Assembly (NCBI GenBank): GCA_903881315.1
Contig: CAIRSR010000022.1
Span: 1-39,872, forward strand
DNA length: 39,872 bases
From: an uncultured Thiotrichales bacterium
Lineage (GTDB): Bacteria; Pseudomonadota; Gammaproteobacteria; CAIRSR01
Direction: 5' to 3'
Position numbers and translations under genes: made by a program
The notes under the pieces: generated by a model
Told to the model about the DNA's origin: nothing
Seen by the model: the letters and a program-made list of their open reading frames with translations, nothing else
Database searches by the model: none
Shown: positions 34,668 to 39,872 of the stretch, in pieces
Layout of the letters: each line of letters opens with the position of its first letter
How positions within the stretch are numbered: position 1 is the first letter of the stretch

Positions 34668-36941
34668 TTAGCCGCAGTTGGCCTGTTTCCCACGGCGGCG
34701 CAGCATTGGGTATCCCATGGCGATGAGCACCAGGAGTGGCAGGGTTGGGTCAAAGCCATTCCTGCCGTTGCTGATGCTACAACCGCCGCCACCACCTGCG
34801 ATGCTCCCGGGGTTGCCGATGCTCCCAGCGTTCGGTAGGTTAGCCTGCTGATAACCGAGGTTGAGATTGTTCGCCTTGTTCTTGACAATCTTCTGCTCGT
34901 TTTGGCTGGTTACTACCGTTTGCATATCCGCCTTTGTGTTAGCGAGCACCGTTGACCCGGCAGCGAGTCCGGTGTTGCTTGGTGCGGTAGCTAATTGGGT
35001 GCCATCAAACCCGCCAGGCGTACCCGTGAGGGTGCCGTCCAGCCAGTGCATCGCGTTCAGGATGAACTGTTGGTTATTGTTGGCGATGGGGTTGTTGAAG
35101 CCCATGCGGGTCTGGCCATCGGCAGCCATCTGTGCGGTCCACATGCCAGCCTCGCCCCAGAGCATAAATCTCCCTGCGCCTACGGTGGCAGTAGCACCTT
35201 GGAGGGTGTACTGGGTGTATGGCGTAATCGCATTACCCTGCGCATTCTTGCTGACAAGAACAGGCCCGGTCTTTATCGATGGTGCGGTATAGGCGGGGGT
35301 CAGTTGATTCGTCAGCACGTAGGTAATCAGGTTCGTCATGGAATCATCACTGTTGATCCCGACATAGGCGTCATCGGCTGGGGTGATGACGTTATAGGTG
35401 CCATAACCAAGTCGCAGAACGTCATTTTCTGCGATGAGGCCGACCAGGCTTGTATCCGCAGTTGCTGGCGTGAAGGTGAAGCTCGTGCCAGTGAAGGAAG
35501 TAACGTAGGGGAGTGCGCCGACCGGGTTCGGGTTTACGTCTGTCGCAAAGCCGCGCACGATGGGGTGATCCACCAACCAGCCGTCGCCGTCAGCGAAGCC
35601 CGCGAAATTGGCGGCACTAGCAGACGACGAGCCGCCCACTGGTTGGGCACCCTGAACCGGTGCTAGGTTTGCGGTTGCTGGCTGACCCGCCCAAAATACC
35701 ATGGTGTTGATCTCAGCGCCCAATTGCACCGATAGCACACTGATGTACTGCTTGAGGTCATCCTTTACGGTGCGTTGTTTTGAGCCGCAATAGGTTACCC
35801 CACCCACGGTAAACTCCGTAGTAGGATCAGGTACATAGTTGCTGTGGTAGATGCTGGCGGGGGCCGGGGTCAGGGTCGTCATCTGCTGGCCCATGATGTT
35901 CTCGGCGGACGGATAGACATTCACGCCAGGCATTGGGTTGGGCAGGATGTCGTGGAGGATGTCGTGGAGAAAGACATCGTTATAGGCCGGGTCAAAACCG
36001 TACCCGTCAGCAATCGAGAAACCAAATGCCTGTGCGAGATCCGAAGCGGCACCCGGAAACGGATAATGATCGGCAACCAGCAGTAATGAACCACCCCCCT
36101 GAACCCAGGCGACCAGGCTCGCAATCTCATTGGCGGTGAATCCGCTGGAGATTGGTGAAACCCACGACTGAGAGGTCTTGGTTTTCGCAAACCCGGTTGG
36201 GTTTGTTGCGTTGGGATAGGGCTGTGCTGCGTCGCAATCTTGATTTTGCTGATTATTGGCGGTTCCCAGGGGATTAACGATAATCAACACGTCGTTAGCA
36301 ATAGCGACCTTGGCGTCAACGGTGCTCGCTTGGCCGGCGATGCGCAGCTTATTCAGATTGGCAGCGGTAAACGTGGCAGTGGGCGCACTGGCATTAAAGC
36401 CCGGGACAAGGGAGCTAAAATCTTTAACGTCATAACTGTCCGCAACCCCCACGAGTGTTGCAAAGGGCAGGAAGCGGCCCGTCCGCACATGGAAATTGTT
36501 GTGGGTATCATCAATATAGATGGTCTTGTGGACGGTATGTGCGGCATCGGCAAATTCTGAATACTGCGCACCAGAGACGAATAGCCCACCACTGCCATCG
36601 GTGGCGACCCTTATGCCAGTAATGTTTCCGTTGCCGTCATTCGTTGTGCCGAACTGAAGGAAACACTGGTCGTTAATCTGATTGTTGGCGCACTGGATCG
36701 CGACATTCTTTGTGCAGCTATTGTAGGCATCAACCAAGCTTTGTTTTGTTGCATAACTGGCAGCGACGGTTGTACCGTTCAGGGTTGTTGGTTGACTAGT
36801 CCCCCAAGGATTCGCCCCGCCAACATTCCAGCAGGCCTCAATGCTGTTTGGTTGTGGATCCGCCATTGTTGTCAACGGCACTGTCATGGACAGCAGAAGC
36901 CATAGCAACCGAGTGTTGCGATGGGTTAGTGAAAATTTCAT
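34668..36941 (-). CDS. Large secreted protein of unknown function with a Cys-containing C-terminal sorting-like tail
   Basis: A 757-residue protein with a signal peptide (LLWLLLSMTVPLTTMA). Residues of about 210-300 (VLIIVNPLG, then IASLVAWVQGGGSLLLVADH) resemble the glutamine-amidotransferase-like DUF4350 fold, without an obvious catalytic Cys. The remainder is rich in Asn, Thr and Gly, with an ordered-looking YGTYNVITPADDAYVG region. The C-terminus (716-757) has a Gly run plus Cys (GGGGGCSISN), then DPTLPLLVLIAMGYPML and a basic RRRGK end. This has the tripartite shape of CTERM sorting signals such as MYXO-, JDVT- or GlyGly-CTERM, which are processed by a dedicated membrane protease; none is in the window. 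GGAG lies 7 nt before the ATG. Function unknown. Confidence 0.78.
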   Translation of the reverse strand: MKFSLTHRNTRLLWLLLSMTVPLTTMADPQPNSIEACWNVGGANPWGTSQPTTLNGTTVAASYATKQSLVDAYNSCTKNVAIQCANNQINDQCFLQFGTTNDGNGNITGIRVATDGSGGLFVSGAQYSEFADAAHTVHKTIYIDDTHNNFHVRTGRFLPFATLVGVADSYDVKDFSSLVPGFNASAPTATFTAANLNKLRIAGQASTVDAKVAIANDVLIIVNPLGTANNQQNQDCDAAQPYPNATNPTGFAKTKTSQSWVSPISSGFTANEIASLVAWVQGGGSLLLVADHYPFPGAASDLAQAFGFSIADGYGFDPAYNDVFLHDILHDILPNPMPGVNVYPSAENIMGQQMTTLTPAPASIYHSNYVPDPTTEFTVGGVTYCGSKQRTVKDDLKQYISVLSVQLGAEINTMVFWAGQPATANLAPVQGAQPVGGSSSASAANFAGFADGDGWLVDHPIVRGFATDVNPNPVGALPYVTSFTGTSFTFTPATADTSLVGLIAENDVLRLGYGTYNVITPADDAYVGINSDDSMTNLITYVLTNQLTPAYTAPSIKTGPVLVSKNAQGNAITPYTQYTLQGATATVGAGRFMLWGEAGMWTAQMAADGQTRMGFNNPIANNNQQFILNAMHWLDGTLTGTPGGFDGTQLATAPSNTGLAAGSTVLANTKADMQTVVTSQNEQKIVKNKANNLNLGYQQANLPNAGSIGNPGSIAGGGGGCSISNGRNGFDPTLPLLVLIAMGYPMLRRRGKQANCG

Positions 36942-37171
36942 AGGGAAGCTCCAAGCTCAAGGCAAGTGCGGTGGTGTTTTCGATTTGGTCAGGGGTAATA
37001 ACCTACGGGAATTCTCGGGAAATCAGTCCTCAAGAGCTACCGCAGGATGATAAGATTAGGTTGAATACGCTACCACAGGAAATATCCTCTGTTAGGGAGG
37101 ATGGCGGGGGGCGTCTATCCCTCGGGGGTTATAGGAATGCGTAGATACCGACACTCATATGGGTGGAATCC
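36942..37171. other. 230-nt spacer upstream of the secreted-protein gene
   Basis: Non-coding. It should hold the promoter of the leftward 757-residue protein gene and the 3' end of the first DUF697-like transcript. A 6-bp hairpin (ATCCTC/GAGGAT, 37084-37102) is visible. No clear terminator was found. Confidence 0.35.
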
Positions 37172-37744
37172 CTAGGTGCCTGCGTGTGCGGCAACCAATT
37201 GGGGCACGACCAGCTTGCCGCGCTGATACTCCGAGTGGTAGAGTTTTTTCGTAGACTTTTTGTCCAGACTGAGGAGTGTGCCGCCAGATTCGAAATGGTG
37301 CTGGAAGACCTTGCCAACCGCAAAGACCGCAACGCCGTTTGCCATGGAATATACCGTCGCGGAGGCGAGATAACCAATCAGTGGTATTGTGGTGAGCGCC
37401 GATCGAGAATGACTGACAACATAAATTGAACCAATGCTACCAACCACGGACAAAAACATCTTGATGAGCGCCAGCCGATTCGGAAACGGAAAGCCGTAGA
37501 TCTTGGCGAGTTCGCCAATCATTACGATCTCGATGGTGGCGACACCGGCGGCATCAACCAGTGGCATCGGCAGCAGTCCGCACCCAACCGCGATGAGGAT
37601 ATTGCGATTGATAAGCTGCTCTGCTTTTTTGCGGCGCAGCGCTTGTTCGGCATAGATCTCGTTTTGGGTAATAATGTTGTCGAGTTCTTGGGTTGCGAGA
37701 GCGTTGCTATGTTGATCACCACTACTCAGGGTCTGGGTGTTCAT
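37172..37744 (-). CDS. DUF697-like membrane protein (paralog 1)
   Basis: A 190-residue protein related to the DUF697 family, which is often linked to membrane-associated GTPases. It has a hydrophilic N-terminus with a likely helix (EIYAEQALRRKKAEQLINRN), a hydrophobic Gly/Pro hairpin (ILIAVGCGLLPMPLVDAAGVA), a second membrane-prone region (110-145) and a C-terminal motif GKVFQHHFESGGTLLSLD. GAGGAA lies 9 nt before the ATG. The same C-terminal motif and order occur in the next gene upstream, showing gene duplication. No GTPase is adjacent. Function unknown. Confidence 0.75.
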   Translation of the reverse strand: MNTQTLSSGDQHSNALATQELDNIITQNEIYAEQALRRKKAEQLINRNILIAVGCGLLPMPLVDAAGVATIEIVMIGELAKIYGFPFPNRLALIKMFLSVVGSIGSIYVVSHSRSALTTIPLIGYLASATVYSMANGVAVFAVGKVFQHHFESGGTLLSLDKKSTKKLYHSEYQRGKLVVPQLVAAHAGT

Positions 37745-38030
37745 GTCAGAGATTCCTCAGTGGTTCATGCCGACAGGCATATACGGGTGTTCGTGCGCTG
37801 AAGGTATGCGTTGCTAAGCCTTGTTGCCTACCAGGGGTGTTCTGGTGGAGAGGTTAATTTTGTTCGGTTTGTGTTCGCCAAGACAGAGATGGCCTTTGAC
37901 AAGGCGTCTTTCTCTCTCGGTATGGATTGTCCCGTCCTGCAAGAAATATCCCACGCACAGCAGAGACAAGAAAAAGCCACCAGAGAGAACCTGCAAAGTA
38001 TACTGTCCTTACTGGGTTCCTCACGGCAAA
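37745..38030. other. Spacer between the two DUF697-like genes
   Basis: About 286 nt with no supported gene. With the terminator on its right it makes the two paralogs separate transcription units, so the promoter of the first gene should be here. No clear promoter elements were identified. Confidence 0.4.
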
Positions 38031-38069
38031 ACAAAAAAGGGGTTCCGTTTATCGAAACGGAACCCCTTT
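38031..38069 (-). terminator. Intrinsic terminator of the second DUF697-like gene
   Basis: AAAGGGGTTCCGTTT (38036-38050) and AAACGGAACCCCTTT (38055-38069) form a perfect 15-bp stem with a 4-nt loop. The A-rich tract to its left gives a U-run on the minus-strand transcript. It lies about 20 nt beyond the stop of the 38092-38616 gene. Confidence 0.93.
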
Positions 38070-38091
38070 AGGGTATCACAACAAAGCGCCT

Positions 38092-38616
38092 TTAGGCGTT
38101 AGCGGTAGCCGCTGCTGGAGCAGCCTTCGCGTCGCCGCCGACAACCTTCTTGCCCTCTTCGAGGGCGGAGGCAAAATAGGCGCGTACCTTCTCGGGGTCA
38201 AAGCTGAGGAAGGTGCCGCCGGACTCAAAGTGTTGAGTAAACACCTTGCCAATTGCGTAGGTCGAAGCGCCGCCGAGTGTCCCCATGCTGATAGCGCCCG
38301 CCACTTGTCCGACCAGTGGGATCATCTTGACGAGGCTTGCGGTCATCGGGGTCATTGAGACCGGAACAACGCCACCGACGAGGCCGGTGATCGCTTCTTT
38401 GCCAAGGTTCTTGGAGAAAGGAACCCCATAGACGTTGCTAAGGCTGTGCAGCATCTTGAGCTGTACCGAGGTCAGTGCCAGCAGGTCAAGCATCGGGATA
38501 GGGATGAGCCCCGGCGCGACCGAGCCGATGCTGTAATTACGAACCACCTTGTTTGCTGCCGCGAGCTTTTGCTCGGGAGTCATTGCCACAGCGGCCTCTA
38601 CTTGTTCAGTTGCCAT
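38092..38616 (-). CDS. DUF697-like membrane protein (paralog 2)
   Basis: A 174-residue protein of the same type as the gene at 37172-37744. It shares a Pro/Gly hydrophobic hairpin (SIGSVAPGLIPIPMLDLLAL), a YGVPFSKN segment matching YGFPFPNR of its paralog, a second hydrophobic region (95-130) and GKVFTQHFESGGTFLSFD near the end. The C-terminus is Ala-rich (AKAAPAAATANA), unlike the paralog. AAGGAGAG lies about 3 nt before the ATG. It has its own terminator. Function unknown; a homo- or hetero-oligomeric membrane role is a guess. Confidence 0.8.
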   Translation of the reverse strand: MATEQVEAAVAMTPEQKLAAANKVVRNYSIGSVAPGLIPIPMLDLLALTSVQLKMLHSLSNVYGVPFSKNLGKEAITGLVGGVVPVSMTPMTASLVKMIPLVGQVAGAISMGTLGGASTYAIGKVFTQHFESGGTFLSFDPEKVRAYFASALEEGKKVVGGDAKAAPAAATANA

Positions 38617-39332
38617 ATACTCTCCTTAAATAGGGGAATGCCGCACCAGTCTGTGTTCAACAGGTTGGCGTGGTTTAGTCGTGTGTTGGAACGGGTGAAA
38701 CATAGGTTCACTCATTGGATCCCGTAGCATTTGGCGTCCACATCAGTCTCTCGGACCAAAACGCACACCTTTACTAAAGAGCCATCGTACCACAGGCCTT
38801 GGTGCGCACGTAGCCAATCTATCGGGAAAAGTGACAAGGATCTATCACCATCCGCCAATACTACCAGTCTTGCGTACCCACAATCTACACTGTTTGGGTA
38901 ACAAAACGAGGCACCCAAGAGGCGCTGATCTGTCCGCGAGCGTTCTACGAGGGGTGCTTTCTGTAGTATCCTAGGCGGCGCTTGGCGGTAGTGCGAGATG
39001 TTGCTTCCCGTTAGTGGAATACAGCTATCTACCCGATGGGGGTAGTAGGGGTGTGTTCCCCAACGAGTCGCTTCCGCAACCCATGTGCGGGCTGAGGACG
39101 ATGACCTTTTTGAGAGCTTCTAAGGAGCTTCCTGAGCAGGAGAGAACTTCAATCATCTCTAACATCATAGCCTCCAGCCCCACCATAAAGAGGCAGTATT
39201 ACCGTCGAGGATTGGATAGTTCCCTAGTCAAGGCTGAAGTTCTCCGTACTTTGAGAGGTGGGGTGTGAGTGCATAATGCTGTCCTGGCTCAGTCGTTGGT
39301 TGTATCGATTAAGACATTGATGGGGATGCGCA
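38617..39332. other. 716-nt region without a clear gene
   Basis: It separates the leftward DUF697-like gene from the rightward caspase-like fragment. A plus-strand frame to 39268 could encode a small protein of 55 residues starting at 39101 (ATG just after GAGG), with a basic, helical C-terminus (TIKRQYYRRGLDSSLVKAEVL); support is weak and no family is recognised. A minus-strand frame at 38712-38918 is likewise unsupported. Confidence 0.35.
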
Positions 39333-39761
39333 ATGGCCGGAAGAGTAGTCTTGTTGTTAACAATGTTACTTATACTACCAATGCGAATAGCCATGGCGAT
39401 GGATGGGCGTGATGTTCCATTAATTTCTCATGGCGAAAACCGTGTGGCATTAGTAATAGGCAACAATAACTATGCCAATGTGACTAAGCTACAGAATGCA
39501 GTGGCGGATGCCAAGGCAATGCGCGATGAGTTGAAGAAACTTGGCTTTGATGTCGTATACAGGCAGGATGCCAATCGTAAGGAGATGAACAAGGCGGTTG
39601 ATGCGTTTACGTCAAAGATAGCCGCGAATACTGTAGGAATGGTATTTTACGCAGGTCATGGGGTACAAATTGATAGCAATAACTACCTGCTCCCAGTAGA
39701 CATTGAGGCACAAGAAGCAAGTGATGTAGTTCACGATGGCGTCGGCACTGGTCTAGTTTGA
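39333..39761 (+). pseudogene. Truncated caspase-like (C14 / metacaspase-type) protein lacking the catalytic Cys
   Basis: The 142-residue product begins with a signal peptide (VVLLLTMLLILPMRIAMA) and a p20-like caspase fold: RVALVIGNNNYANV, LQNAVADAKAMRDELKKLGF, then the catalytic His109 in FYAGHGVQ and NNYLLPVD. In complete family members a second motif with the catalytic Cys (LDACRxNP) follows some 45-55 residues after the His. Here the frame stops 33 residues after it, and none of the three forward frames after the stop shows the motif before the window ends. It is probably the 5' part of a broken gene, though a short regulatory or inactive form cannot be excluded. Ribosome site GGGGA lies upstream of the ATG. 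Confidence 0.7.
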
Positions 39762-39872
39762 TTCGGTTTGTAACTTGTTGATTCTTCCTGGTGCATTAGA
39801 TGTTTTTCTGGAGCATTAGAATCTGTTCCCAAGAGAAGCCATTTTCTATAACACCTAAGGCAACTGCGGGGA

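Noticed and set aside
37811-38071. Small plus-strand frames between the two DUF697-like genes
   Set aside because: They run into a perfect intrinsic terminator hairpin and have no ribosome site or domain.

Overview
The window looks like a chromosomal segment of a free-living gammaproteobacterium of moderate to high GC. The housekeeping-type genes (mepA, srkA, yejF, ccmD/ccmE, glnK-amtB) are gammaproteobacterial families. The accessory content (a large secreted cysteine protease, a giant low-complexity repeat protein, Sel1 repeats, a caspase-like fragment, an NRPS) recalls environmental, possibly sulfur-oxidising lineages such as Chromatiales or Thiotrichales. That placement is an inference from gene style; no rRNA, tRNA, CRISPR array, insertion sequence or phage gene was recognised.

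Layout. (a) 1-2060: an HD-GYP protein with an altered HD dyad, convergent with a divergent single-domain receiver protein. (b) 2885-10206: a secreted papain-like (C1A) protease with lectin-like, FN3 and Ig-like domains, followed on the same strand by a 1504-residue protein built almost entirely of an octapeptide repeat. (c) 10238-16559, minus strand: a run of six genes, mepA, a Sel1-repeat protein, an aldo/keto reductase, a small conserved protein, srkA and yejF. (d) 16871-17469: ccmD-ccmE, convergent with a GH5 exo-beta-1,3-glucanase-like gene. (e) 19459-23226: a nitrogen block, with a sigma-54-like promoter, a BBP2-type outer-membrane porin, glnK, amtB and a strong terminator. (f) 23335-32794: an Sfp-type phosphopantetheinyl transferase divergent from an 8.5-kb two-module NRPS. 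(g) 32842-36941: a TolC-family outer-membrane protein and a secreted protein with a Cys-containing C-terminal sorting-like tail. (h) 37172-38616: two paralogous DUF697-like membrane proteins. (i) 39333-39761: a truncated caspase-like gene.

How the genes may work together. The NRPS reads as docking(TubC_N-like)-C-A-PCP-sulfotransferase-C-A-PCP-TE. By hand alignment to the ten-residue specificity code, the first A domain matches threonine exactly and the second is glycine-like. A sulfotransferase placed directly after a Thr-loading module suggests that the PCP-bound Thr hydroxyl is sulfated, giving either a sulfate ester or, after elimination, dehydrobutyrine. The adjacent transferase would supply the PCP arms. 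This assembly line and the octad protein are the most unusual content. In the octad protein, landmark octads recur at 10-octad and 7-octad spacing over several kilobases, which is a higher-order architecture that no recognised family explains.
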